This document shows, one piece after another, positions 7,733 through 16,016 of a stretch of DNA of 64,000 nucleotides. Positions within the stretch are counted from its first letter, which is position 1. Each line of letters opens with the position of its first letter. This DNA comes from UBA2784 sp964494625 (GTDB lineage Bacteria > Pseudomonadota > Alphaproteobacteria > Micropepsales > Micropepsaceae), in assembly GCA_964494625.1 (NCBI GenBank), contig CAZBRT010000003.1, positions 519,218 to 583,217 of the forward strand, given 5' to 3'. Both the position numbers and the translations under genes were made by a program. A model generated the notes under the pieces. That model searched no databases and had not been told where the DNA came from. It saw nothing but the letters and a program-made list of their open reading frames with translations.

Positions 7733-8164
7733 ATGTCGGTCTCAAGCATCCTCAAGCACAAAGGCGGGGACGTCGTCACCATCCGCCCCGACGACACGCT
7801 TCATCACGCCGCGCGCACGCTGGCCAGGCACCGCATCGGCGCCCTTGTTGTCTTGGGTGGTGCAGGCGAGGTGTCCGGCATCCTTTCGGAGCGCGACGTG
7901 GTTGCAGCTTTGGCCAGCCATGGTCCCACCGCACTCGACCAGTCCTGTGGGGCCTACATGACCGCCGATGTCGTGACCTGCGCGCCTGGCGATACGGTTG
8001 AAGACCTGATGGAGATGATGACCAAAGGCCGCTTCCGCCATCTGCCGGTTGTGGATGGCGGGCAGTTGCGCGGCATCATTTCCATCGGCGATGTCGTCAA
8101 GCGCCGCATTGACGATGCGGTCCATGAAGCACAATCGCTCAAGGAATATATCGCGACGGGGTGA
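7733..8164 (+). CDS. CBS-domain pair protein
   Basis: A 143-aa soluble protein made of two tandem CBS motifs: about residues 5-60 (ILKHKGGDVVTIRPDDTL to GILSERDVV) and 72-125 (MTADVVTCAPGDTV to GIISIGDVV). Such stand-alone pairs bind adenosine nucleotides and often regulate partners. GGGAGG six bases upstream of ATG 7733 supports this start over an in-frame ATG at 7688. It converges with the M23 peptidase gene with only 6 bases between stops. The partner is unknown. Confidence 0.9.
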   Translation: MSVSSILKHKGGDVVTIRPDDTLHHAARTLARHRIGALVVLGGAGEVSGILSERDVVAALASHGPTALDQSCGAYMTADVVTCAPGDTVEDLMEMMTKGRFRHLPVVDGGQLRGIISIGDVVKRRIDDAVHEAQSLKEYIATG

Positions 8165-8170
8165 GGGCGC

Positions 8171-9874
8171 TTATTCGCTGCGACTGCCGCGCAGGGACGG
8201 TTCGCCCGCCGATTCAACCGGCGCGCTGATCGGCGTCTCGGCCATGTCGGCGTCGATGCGGGCGCGCTCAGCCAGGAACGCGGTCAGGAGGTCGCCCTGC
8301 AGGTTTCGGCCGGTCGGCATTTTGACGCCCATCGGATTTACCTGTTCGCCGTTCAGCAGCACCTCGTAATGCAGATGCGGACCGGTCGAGCGGCCCGTCG
8401 TGCCGACATAACCGATGATCTGCCCCTGCTGCACGCGCACGCCCTTGGAAATGCCGGGGCCAAAGCGCGACATGTGCGCGTAGGCTGTCTTGTATTCGTC
8501 GTTGTGGCGGATGCGCACGTAGTTGCCATAGCTGCCGTTTCGCGCGGCAAATTCGATGGTGCCGCTGCCCGCCGCCATGATCGGCGTACCGGTCGGGGCT
8601 GCAAAGTCGGTGCCGCGATGCATCTTGGAGTAGCCCAGCACCGGGTGGCGGCGCATGCCGAAGCCTGAGGATATGCGCGCGCCGTCAATCGGTGTGCGCA
8701 TCAGGAATTTGCGGGAACTGCGGCCATCGGGATCGAAGTAGTCGGCAATGCCGTCATCCGACGGCGTGAACAGATAAAGCGCGATCTTCTGGCCCGAGAG
8801 CGTCAAGGCACCATACATGATGGTGCCGGATTTCACCGGCTCGCCGAACTCGTTGTAGAAGCGGGTGAAGTAAACCTCAAAGCTGTCGCCCGGCTGGATT
8901 TCGCGCTGGAAGTCAACGTCATAGCTGAACATGCGGATCAGCTCGACGGTGATCGCGTCGGGAACGCCCGCGGCCATGGCCGACATGAAGAGGCTGGAAT
9001 CGATGATGCCGCTGGCGCGGAATGTGCGCGCGGTCAGCGGCATCAACTTTTCCGACGCCACGAACTGGCCGGCCGCGTCGCGCTCGACGATGATTTCCTT
9101 GTCCACTTCGGGCTTGAAGGAAATGCGCGCCAAAGTGCGGGGCGGTTCCGACTGGGTGTCGGGCGCCGCACTGCCGTTGGCAACAGATATGGCGCGTGAG
9201 GCGTCGCCCTCCGCAAATTCAATGCGGATGCGATAGCCGGCACGGATGTTGCGCGGCTGGAAAACGGGTGCCAGCGCATCGAGCACGGCTACCTGATCCG
9301 CACGCTGCACACCTGCCTGACCAAGGAGCCCCGCCAGCGTGTCACCTGACGAAACCGTCAACATGCGCACGCGTCCGCCAAAGGGGTCGATGGCATCACC
9401 GGGCCCTTCGACTTCGGCATAAAGTCCACCAAGTTCCGGAAGGAAGGCCTGCTCCTCGATCATCTCTGCACTGGAGGATGGCGAAAGCTCGTAGGGTGCA
9501 TAACCAGAAAGGCCCGCAACGCGGGGCGCGACAGTTGCCAGCCGGTCGGACGCAAAAATCGCCACGATGCTGTCGCCCGTATGTTCGATGAAGGTGGGGC
9601 GGGACGTCTTCATCGTCATCGCGGTCCAGACAAACATGATCCCGACAAGAGCAGTCAGCGCCAGAAGGCCGCTGGCCCGCAGCCAGCGTTGTTCCTGCTC
9701 GGGCATCGTGATGGCGCGGGCAGCAACACCAAGAGGTGAGGGGTGACCACGACGCTCGCCCGGCACGAAGCGATAGGAATCGACACGGCGCCGGATGCGG
9801 CGCTCCATGCGCTTCTCGAGCTTCTGAAGGCGCCGGACGACGCCTGCATCTCCGCCGCCAAGTTCGATGGCCAA
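8171..9874 (-). CDS. M23 family murein endopeptidase, membrane-anchored
   Basis: A protein of 567 aa. A basic cytoplasmic N-terminus is followed by one membrane segment at about residues 67-86, then a periplasmic region with a LysM-like SSGDTLAGLLGQAGV stretch. The C-terminal LytM/M23 domain carries the zinc ligands in MHRGTDFAAP and HLHYEV, so it is probably an active D,D-endopeptidase cutting peptidoglycan cross-links during growth or division. The start is TTG at 9874 with AAGGA nine bases upstream; a TTG start is unusual but no ATG fits better. The C-terminal tail after about 530 is Ser/Ala/Glu-rich. Confidence 0.9.
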   Translation of the reverse strand: MAIELGGGDAGVVRRLQKLEKRMERRIRRRVDSYRFVPGERRGHPSPLGVAARAITMPEQEQRWLRASGLLALTALVGIMFVWTAMTMKTSRPTFIEHTGDSIVAIFASDRLATVAPRVAGLSGYAPYELSPSSSAEMIEEQAFLPELGGLYAEVEGPGDAIDPFGGRVRMLTVSSGDTLAGLLGQAGVQRADQVAVLDALAPVFQPRNIRAGYRIRIEFAEGDASRAISVANGSAAPDTQSEPPRTLARISFKPEVDKEIIVERDAAGQFVASEKLMPLTARTFRASGIIDSSLFMSAMAAGVPDAITVELIRMFSYDVDFQREIQPGDSFEVYFTRFYNEFGEPVKSGTIMYGALTLSGQKIALYLFTPSDDGIADYFDPDGRSSRKFLMRTPIDGARISSGFGMRRHPVLGYSKMHRGTDFAAPTGTPIMAAGSGTIEFAARNGSYGNYVRIRHNDEYKTAYAHMSRFGPGISKGVRVQQGQIIGYVGTTGRSTGPHLHYEVLLNGEQVNPMGVKMPTGRNLQGDLLTAFLAERARIDADMAETPISAPVESAGEPSLRGSRSE

Positions 9875-9982
9875 ACCGGGTCTTCCTTGCGTTGCGAAAA
9901 GCTGCCTTGAGGGGAAAGCGAAACAGCCGCATCACGCTGCGCCGGATCCCCGGAAAACGACGCAGAACGCAACGGACGCCGG

Positions 9983-10011
9983 AGAATGCGTGCGCGACCG
10001 CCGCCTGTCAA
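9983..10011 (-). promoter_or_regulatory. Candidate sigma-70-type promoter of M23 gene
   Basis: On the minus strand TTGACA (10011-10006) and CATTCT (9988-9983) are separated by 17 bases, about 109 bases upstream of the M23 start. The rest of the 9875-10078 gap shows no gene. Confidence 0.4.
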
Positions 10012-10078
10012 CGGCATGAAATCGCTTGCAATTCCGGCAATCAGTTCCCGAACTTGGCGGCGAAAGCCTAACAGACGT

Positions 10079-10339
10079 TTAAGGCGCCGTGGGTTTGCCC
10101 GCTTCAAGCTTCTGCCAAGCCATTACGAGGATGGCCGATAGTGCGGATGCCAGTCCCGCAAAACACCACGCGCAATGTTCGATGCCAGGGCTCACGAGGC
10201 AGAAGACATCCCCGGACGTCTGCATCGTCACGGCGCCGAGAAACAAGAAAGCAATGGCGGCGCCGGAGAACAAGGCCGCAGCGGCAAGCCGGATGGCCTC
10301 GCCCTCCAATCGGTTGTGGGCAACCTGTCCCAGAATCAT
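10079..10339 (-). CDS. Small membrane protein with HCAWC motif
   Basis: An 86-aa protein starting at ATG 10339, with AGGAG seven bases upstream; a longer in-frame start exists but lacks such a site. There are two hydrophobic segments, about residues 18-40 and 57-77. Between them lies a short loop containing C-L-V and HCAWC, so at least two cysteines may face the periplasm. It is not a family I recognise. It is divergent from ccoN and shares the intergenic FNR/FixK box, so a role in microaerobic respiration or oxidase assembly is possible; that is inference from position. Confidence 0.7.
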   Translation of the reverse strand: MILGQVAHNRLEGEAIRLAAAALFSGAAIAFLFLGAVTMQTSGDVFCLVSPGIEHCAWCFAGLASALSAILVMAWQKLEAGKPTAP

Positions 10340-10409
10340 TCTAGTCTCCTGAGGCGTCGGGAGTGCAGCAGAGCTGACCCGAGGTTGGGCCGCAAGCGAC
10401 TGGCTTGCC

Positions 10410-10423
10410 TTGACAAAGATCAA
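10410..10423. promoter_or_regulatory. FNR/FixK-type box upstream of ccoN
   Basis: TTGACAAAGATCAA fits the consensus TTGAT-N4-ATCAA with one deviation. It is centred about 145 bases before the ccoN start and about 77 bases before the divergent small membrane gene. Low-oxygen activation of cbb3 operons by FNR/FixK-type regulators through such sites is well established in alphaproteobacteria. Confidence 0.8.
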
Positions 10424-10561
10424 GATGACGCCCGCCCGGTTCGGCTCCACTCCGGCCGCATATTCGCGCGAATCCCGGTTGGTCCATGAACTGGGGATCC
10501 ATGCCCTGCGAAGGGGGCCTCTTGGGTTTCGCGTGTCCTGCGAAGAGGGGATCGCTGAACC

Positions 10562-12256
10562 ATGTCCACCAACACCATGCCGGGCGGCCCGGCGCAATCA
10601 GGCCCGGGAATCTCAGATCCAGGAAAGTCAGGCGGGGGCCACGGCGACCACTGGCTTGTCGGCATTGTGCTCGCCGTATTTCTTGTCGGCTCCCTGATGG
10701 TGATCCAGCAGACGGAAGACTCGCTCTTTGCCTTCCATGCGACGGTCTTTTTTGCCGGCTGTGTGGTTGGTCTTGTTCTGCTGCTTCGATCCTATGGCAG
10801 CGGTGTCAGGCAGGGCGAAGACAGTTATTTTGACAGCGTTGTCCGCGCGGGCACGATTGCCTCCCTGTTCTGGGGAATTGCCGGGTTCCTTGCGGGCCTC
10901 GTTATCGCGTTGCAGCTTGCCTTCCCCGACATCTTCTACATCCCGGCATTGCCCGAGCTCAATTTCGGACGCCTGCGGCCACTGCACACGTCGGCAGTCA
11001 TTTTTGCATTCGGCGGCAATGTACTGATCGCAACCTCGTTCTATGTCGTGCAGCGGACGTGCAAAGCGCGGCTGGCGGGCGGCATTGCAGGCTGGTTCGT
11101 GTTCTGGGGCTATCAGCTTTTCATCGTGCTTGCGGCGACCGGTTATCTCGCGGGCATCACCCAGGGCAAGGAATATGCCGAGCCCGAATGGTACGTCGAT
11201 CTGTGGCTCACCATTGTTTGGGTCGTCTATCTTCTCGTGTTCCTCGGCACGCTGTGGAAACGCAAAGAGCCCCATATCTATGTGGCCAACTGGTTCTACC
11301 TCGCCTTCATCGTGACGATTGCGATGCTGCACATCGTCAACAATCTGGCGCTGCCGGTCGATTTCCTCTCGGTGAAGAGCTATCCGGTGTTCGCCGGTGT
11401 GCAGGATGCGCTGACGCAATGGTGGTATGGCCACAATGCGGTCGGGTTTTTCCTGACAGCGGGGTTCCTCGCCATCATGTATTACTTCGTGCCGAAGCAG
11501 GCGCAGCGGCCGGTCTATTCGTACCGCCTGTCCATCGTGCATTTCTGGTCGCTGATCTTCATCTATATCTGGGCAGGTCCGCACCATCTGCATTATACCG
11601 CGCTGCCGCAATGGGCGCAGACGCTGGGCATGACCTTCTCGATCATGCTGTGGATGCCCAGCTGGGGCGGCATGATCAACGGCCTCATGACCCTTTCAGG
11701 CGCGTGGGACAAGCTGCGCACGGATCCGGTCCTGCGCATGCTCGTCGTGTCGGTTGCCTTCTACGGCATGAGCACGTTTGAAGGCCCCGTCATGAGCATC
11801 CGTGAGGTGAATGCGCTGTCGCATTACACCGACTGGACCATCGGCCACGTCCACTCCGGCGCGATGGGCTGGGTCGGATTTGTCAGCTTCGGCGCGATCT
11901 ACTGCCTTGTGCCGTGGCTGTGGAAGCGCGAGCGCCTCTACTCGCTCAAGCTCGTCGAGTGGCACTTCTGGATCTCGACCATCGGTATCGTCTTCTACAT
12001 CACGGCGATGTGGGTGAGCGGCATCATGCAGGGACTGATGTGGCGCGCCTATAACGCCTTCGGCTTCCTTGAATACTCGTTCGTGGAGACGGTCGAGGCG
12101 ATGCATCCCTATTATGTGATCCGTGCCCTGGGCGGCGGGCTCTTCCTCGTCGGCGCACTCATCATGGCGTGGAACATCTGGCGCACCATCAAGGGCGATG
12201 TGCGCTCAAGCGAGCCGCTGCGGCGCCCTGCGCTTGCAGCCGCAGCAGCAGCGTGA
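10562..12256 (+). CDS. ccoN: cbb3 cytochrome oxidase catalytic subunit I
   Basis: A 564-aa polytopic protein that reduces O2 to water at the haem b3-CuB centre in the inner membrane with high oxygen affinity. Ligand regions are visible: RPLHTSAVIFAFGG (low-spin haem), WWYGHNAVGFF and PHHLHYTALP (CuB), and IGHVHSGAMGW (haem pair). About the first 30 residues are a Gly/Pro/Ser-rich extension before the first membrane segment. Length is somewhat above the usual 480-540 because of this and an Ala-rich tail. It is the first gene of the ccoNOQP-GHIS run, preceded by an FNR/FixK box. Confidence 0.97.
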   Translation: MSTNTMPGGPAQSGPGISDPGKSGGGHGDHWLVGIVLAVFLVGSLMVIQQTEDSLFAFHATVFFAGCVVGLVLLLRSYGSGVRQGEDSYFDSVVRAGTIASLFWGIAGFLAGLVIALQLAFPDIFYIPALPELNFGRLRPLHTSAVIFAFGGNVLIATSFYVVQRTCKARLAGGIAGWFVFWGYQLFIVLAATGYLAGITQGKEYAEPEWYVDLWLTIVWVVYLLVFLGTLWKRKEPHIYVANWFYLAFIVTIAMLHIVNNLALPVDFLSVKSYPVFAGVQDALTQWWYGHNAVGFFLTAGFLAIMYYFVPKQAQRPVYSYRLSIVHFWSLIFIYIWAGPHHLHYTALPQWAQTLGMTFSIMLWMPSWGGMINGLMTLSGAWDKLRTDPVLRMLVVSVAFYGMSTFEGPVMSIREVNALSHYTDWTIGHVHSGAMGWVGFVSFGAIYCLVPWLWKRERLYSLKLVEWHFWISTIGIVFYITAMWVSGIMQGLMWRAYNAFGFLEYSFVETVEAMHPYYVIRALGGGLFLVGALIMAWNIWRTIKGDVRSSEPLRRPALAAAAAA

Positions 12257-12266
12257 GGGGGACACC

Positions 12267-13001
12267 ATGAAATTCGATCACGGAATCTTCGAACGCAACT
12301 CGCTGCTTTTGACCGGCGGCATTCTCGTTGTCGTTGCCATCGGCGGCATCGTTGAAATCGCGCCGCTTTTCTACCTCGAGAACACGATCGAGAAGGTCGA
12401 GGGCGTGCGGCCCTACACGCCGCTCGAGCTTGCCGGCCGCAACATCTATATCCGCGAAGGCTGTTACACCTGCCACTCGCAGATGATCCGCCCGTTGCGT
12501 GACGAGGTGGAACGCTATGGCCATTACAGCCTGGCGTCGGAGAGCATGTACGACCATCCCTTCCAGTGGGGGTCAAAGCGCACGGGGCCAGACCTTGCAC
12601 GCGTCGGCGGCAAATACTCGGACACGTGGCATGTCGCGCATATGGTTGACCCGCGTTCGGTCGTGCCGGAATCGGTCATGCCGCCCTACGGCTTCCTTGC
12701 GGAGGCCGATCTGGACGCGGATCGCATCCAGGCAGACCTTGCCGCCAATCAGGCGCTTGGGGTTCCGTACACGGATGAAATGCTCGCCAAGGCTGCGGCC
12801 GACCTGATGGCCCAGGCCAGCCCCGATGGCGACGATGCGGCCGGCTTTGCCAAACGCTGGCCGACAGCCCTGATGCGCGACTTTGACGGCGATCCATCCC
12901 GCGTCACCGAGATGGATGCGATCATCGCTTACATGCAGATGCTCGGCACGACGGTCGATTTCTCGACCTACGAGCCGCAGGCACCTGAAAATCTGCGCTG
13001 A
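12267..13001 (+). CDS. ccoO: cbb3 oxidase monohaem cytochrome c subunit
   Basis: A 244-aa membrane-anchored c-type cytochrome that passes electrons toward CcoN. One N-terminal membrane segment (about residues 12-32) precedes the haem-binding CYTCH at about 67-71 and the TGPDLARVGG/PESVMPPY methionine-ligand region. The start is at ATG 12267, 10 bases after ccoN with GAGGGGG upstream; longer in-frame starts lie inside ccoN. Confidence 0.97.
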   Translation: MKFDHGIFERNSLLLTGGILVVVAIGGIVEIAPLFYLENTIEKVEGVRPYTPLELAGRNIYIREGCYTCHSQMIRPLRDEVERYGHYSLASESMYDHPFQWGSKRTGPDLARVGGKYSDTWHVAHMVDPRSVVPESVMPPYGFLAEADLDADRIQADLAANQALGVPYTDEMLAKAAADLMAQASPDGDDAAGFAKRWPTALMRDFDGDPSRVTEMDAIIAYMQMLGTTVDFSTYEPQAPENLR

Positions 13002-13013
13002 AGGGGACCCGAC

Positions 13014-13166
13014 ATGACATCCGACAGCCTTTCCACTTTCGCCCAGACATGGGGCCTTCTCTACTTTGTGTTGCTGTTTGCGGGCGCTGTTGCCTATGCG
13101 CTGTGGCCATCCAACCGGCAGAAATTCGATCGCGCGGCGCGCTTGCCGCTGGAGGGTGACGAATGA
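13014..13166 (+). CDS. ccoQ: cbb3 oxidase small subunit CcoQ
   Basis: A 50-aa protein between ccoO and ccoP, too short for standard gene thresholds. It has one membrane segment (about residues 14-32, WGLLYFVLLFAGAVAYALW) followed by a basic-acidic tail ending LPLEGDE, as in CcoQ/FixQ. It stabilises the CcoP-containing complex in known systems. GGGGA lies upstream of ATG 13014, and the stop overlaps ccoP (ATGA). Confidence 0.9.
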   Translation: MTSDSLSTFAQTWGLLYFVLLFAGAVAYALWPSNRQKFDRAARLPLEGDE

Positions 13167-14038
13167 GCACGCACCACGAAAAGGAACGTGATGCCCATAG
13201 CGGCGTCGAGACGACCGGTCACGAATGGGACGGGATCAAGGAGCTGAACAATCCCCTGCCGAAATGGTGGCTGCAGGTGTTCTATGCCACGGTCCTCATC
13301 GCCATCGTCTATTGGGTGCTGATGCCCGCCTTTCCGCTTGTTGACAGCGCAACGACGGGCGTTCTCGGGGAATCCGACCGTGCCAATGTGGCGAGCGACC
13401 TTGCCGCGCTGAGGGCCCAGCGTGCGCCGACCATGGCCACACTTTCTGACACGCCGCTGCAGGCCATCGAGCAGGATCCGGATCTGCTGTCCTTTGTTTT
13501 GGCGGCGGGGGCATCGGTGTTCGGTGACAATTGTGCGCCGTGCCACGGCTCGGGCGCGCAAGGCGGGACCGGCTATCCCAACCTCATCGATGATGTGTGG
13601 ATCTGGGGCGGCACGCTGGACGACATCCGCCAGACCATCCGCTTCGGTGTCCGCTCGGACCACGCCGATACGCGGCTGTCGGACATGCCGGCCTTTGGGC
13701 GCGATGAACTTCTGACAAAGGCGCAGATCGCGGACCTTGCCCAGTATGTCCTTTCAATATCCGGCCAGAAAGGCGATGCAGGGGCGGTCGCGCGCGCGCA
13801 GCCCTTGTTCGCCGAACAATGTGCCATCTGTCACGGCGAGACCGGGCAGGGGATGCGTGAACTGGGTGCGCCGAACCTGACGGATCGCGACTGGCTTTAT
13901 GGCAGTGATGTCGAATCCATCACCTTCACCATCACCAATGCACGCCGCGGTGTGATGCCCGCGTGGACCGGCCGTATTGATGATGCGACCATCAACGCGC
14001 TGGCGATCTATGTCCACGCGCTTGGCGGCGGTGAATAG
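13163..14038 (+). CDS. ccoP: cbb3 oxidase dihaem cytochrome c subunit
   Basis: A 291-aa dihaem subunit that accepts electrons from cytochrome c. The N-terminus carries the HEWDGIKELNNPLPKWW signature typical of FixP, then one membrane segment (about residues 37-57). Two haem sites follow, CAPCH (about 121) and CAICH (about 218), each with downstream Met-containing regions (DMPAFG and VMPAWTG). It overlaps ccoQ by 4 bases. Confidence 0.97.
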   Translation: MSTHHEKERDAHSGVETTGHEWDGIKELNNPLPKWWLQVFYATVLIAIVYWVLMPAFPLVDSATTGVLGESDRANVASDLAALRAQRAPTMATLSDTPLQAIEQDPDLLSFVLAAGASVFGDNCAPCHGSGAQGGTGYPNLIDDVWIWGGTLDDIRQTIRFGVRSDHADTRLSDMPAFGRDELLTKAQIADLAQYVLSISGQKGDAGAVARAQPLFAEQCAICHGETGQGMRELGAPNLTDRDWLYGSDVESITFTITNARRGVMPAWTGRIDDATINALAIYVHALGGGE

Positions 14039-14046
14039 GAGCGGGA

Positions 14047-15516
14047 ATGGATCGCACGCCCGACGGCAATGCTGCGCATGAAGTTGCAGTGTCGGACGCA
14101 CGGGCGGTCAACAGTGCCAATGTCCGCACGCTCTACAAGGCGCGCGAGCCGATCTATCCCAAGAGGGTGCGCGGCCTTTTCCGGCGCACCAAATGGCTGA
14201 TGATGGGTTTTGCACTGGCGGTCTATTACCTCCTGCCCTGGTTGCGCTGGGACAGGGGTGAAGGCCGTCCTTCGCAGGCTGTGCTGGTCGATTTTGCGGG
14301 AGAGCGGTTCTACTTTTTCTGGATCGAGATCTGGCCGCAGGAAGTCTATTACATCACCGGACTTCTGATCCTTGCATCGCTGTTGCTGTTTCTGGTGACG
14401 TCGATGTTCGGCCGCATCTGGTGCGGCTATGCCTGTCCGCAAACGGTGTGGACCGATCTTTTCCTCGCCATCGAGCGGCTGTTTGAAGGCGACCGCAACG
14501 CCCAGATCCGCCTGGCAAAGATGCCATGGGGGGCCAGCAAGCTCGTCCGCAAGGCGGGAAAGCACGCAGTCTGGCTCGCCATTGCGGCGGCGACAGGCGG
14601 TGCGCTGGTCTTCTATTTCCATGATGCGCCAAGCCTTTTACCGGCCATTTTTGACGGAACGGGTCCGGGTTCAGCCTATCTCTTCATCGGCATCCTCACT
14701 TTCACGACCTACATGCTGGCGGGTTTCGCGCGCGAGCAGGTGTGCATCTATATGTGTCCGTGGCCGCGCATCCAGGCTGCGCTGACTGATGTCAACACGC
14801 TCAATGTCACTTACCGGAGCGACCGGGGCGAGCCGCGCGGTCCCCACAAGAAGGGGCAAAGCTGGGAAGGGCGCGGGCATTGCATTGACTGCAACCAGTG
14901 TGTGGCCGTCTGTCCGATGGGCATCGATATCCGCGACGGCGACCAGCTGGAGTGCATCAACTGCGCGCTGTGCATCGACGCCTGCAACGGCGTCATGAAA
15001 AAGGTCGGTCTGCCGGCGGGTCTTATCGGTTACGACACGGCCCGGAATGTCGAGCTGCGGGCGTCAGGCCAGAAGCCCAAGGTGACGTTGTTCCGGCCGC
15101 GCACGATGCTCTATCTGGTCCTGATCGCGGCCATTGGCGCGTTCATGCTGATGTCGCTGGGGGGCCGTGCGACCATCGACCTCAACGTGTTGCGCGACCG
15201 CAATCCGCCTTATGTGCAATTGTCGGACGGCAGGTTCCGCAATGCCTATACACTCAAGTTGATGAACCGTTCGGGCGCGCCACGCACTTTCATTGTCTCG
15301 GTCACGCCGGCGAATGTCTTTGCCTTGCGTGCGGTCGGCATCGAGGATGCCGGTATCCTGACCGTTACGGTGGCGACCGACGAGACGCGGGCCTTGCGCG
15401 TATTCCTTACCGGACGTGCGCAGGAAGGCGTGAGCACGCCGATCATCTTCTCGGTGCGTGACGCAGAGACAGGCGAGACCGTGACGGATGAAACCAATTT
15501 CCTGACAGGTGAATGA
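14047..15516 (+). CDS. ccoG: Cytochrome c oxidase accessory protein CcoG (FixG/RdxA)
   Basis: A 489-aa polytopic protein with two 4Fe-4S-type cysteine clusters (CIDCNQCVAVCPMG and CINCALCIDACNG). It also has membrane cysteines in IWCGYACPQTVW and YMCPWPRIQ. The C-terminal periplasmic part is an Ig-like domain. CcoG is known as a cupric reductase that supplies Cu(I) for cbb3 assembly. It begins 8 bases after ccoP and overlaps the next gene by 4 bases. Confidence 0.95.
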   Translation: MDRTPDGNAAHEVAVSDARAVNSANVRTLYKAREPIYPKRVRGLFRRTKWLMMGFALAVYYLLPWLRWDRGEGRPSQAVLVDFAGERFYFFWIEIWPQEVYYITGLLILASLLLFLVTSMFGRIWCGYACPQTVWTDLFLAIERLFEGDRNAQIRLAKMPWGASKLVRKAGKHAVWLAIAAATGGALVFYFHDAPSLLPAIFDGTGPGSAYLFIGILTFTTYMLAGFAREQVCIYMCPWPRIQAALTDVNTLNVTYRSDRGEPRGPHKKGQSWEGRGHCIDCNQCVAVCPMGIDIRDGDQLECINCALCIDACNGVMKKVGLPAGLIGYDTARNVELRASGQKPKVTLFRPRTMLYLVLIAAIGAFMLMSLGGRATIDLNVLRDRNPPYVQLSDGRFRNAYTLKLMNRSGAPRTFIVSVTPANVFALRAVGIEDAGILTVTVATDETRALRVFLTGRAQEGVSTPIIFSVRDAETGETVTDETNFLTGE

Positions 15517-16016
15517 TGGGCACGACAACAACGCCGGATGGAAGCCGACCGATCACGGGCAGGCGGGTGCTTTTCATGCTGCTCGGCTTTTTCGGGGTGG
15601 TGATGGGCGTCAATGCCTATTTCATCGTCACGGCGATCAGCAGTTTTCCCGGCGAGGACGTCAGGCGCTCGTGGTTCCAGGGTCTGCATTACAACGAGAT
15701 CATCGCCGAGCGGGCTGAACAGGCGGCACTTGGCTGGACGGCCGTGCTCGGCATCGGCGGTGAGGGCGACCAATCCTTTGCCGAATTGCGCATGACGGCC
15801 AATGGCGCGCCTTTGGGTGATCTTGAGATTGCGGCCACGATGCTGCATCCGACGGATTCCGGACTGGATCGCCTCCTCGATTTCGAGCGCGTGGCAATCG
15901 GGGTGTGGCGGGCGCGGCTTGACGGCATTCCGGCGGGCCAGTGGGATATTGCGTTCACCGCCACTGACCTTGCCGGTCATGCGTTTCAGGGGAAGCGCCG
16001 CATATGGCTGCGCTAG
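15513..16016 (+). CDS. ccoH: FixH family protein
   Basis: A 167-aa protein with one N-terminal membrane segment (about residues 19-41) and a periplasmic beta-rich domain. It contains the FixH pattern HYNEIIAERAEQAALGW and the C-terminal AGQWDIAFTATD. CcoH/FixH is a small assembly partner of cbb3 oxidase that interacts with the maturation ATPase. It starts inside the ccoG stop (ATGATG) and overlaps ccoI by 13 bases. Confidence 0.92.
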   Translation: MMGTTTTPDGSRPITGRRVLFMLLGFFGVVMGVNAYFIVTAISSFPGEDVRRSWFQGLHYNEIIAERAEQAALGWTAVLGIGGEGDQSFAELRMTANGAPLGDLEIAATMLHPTDSGLDRLLDFERVAIGVWRARLDGIPAGQWDIAFTATDLAGHAFQGKRRIWLR

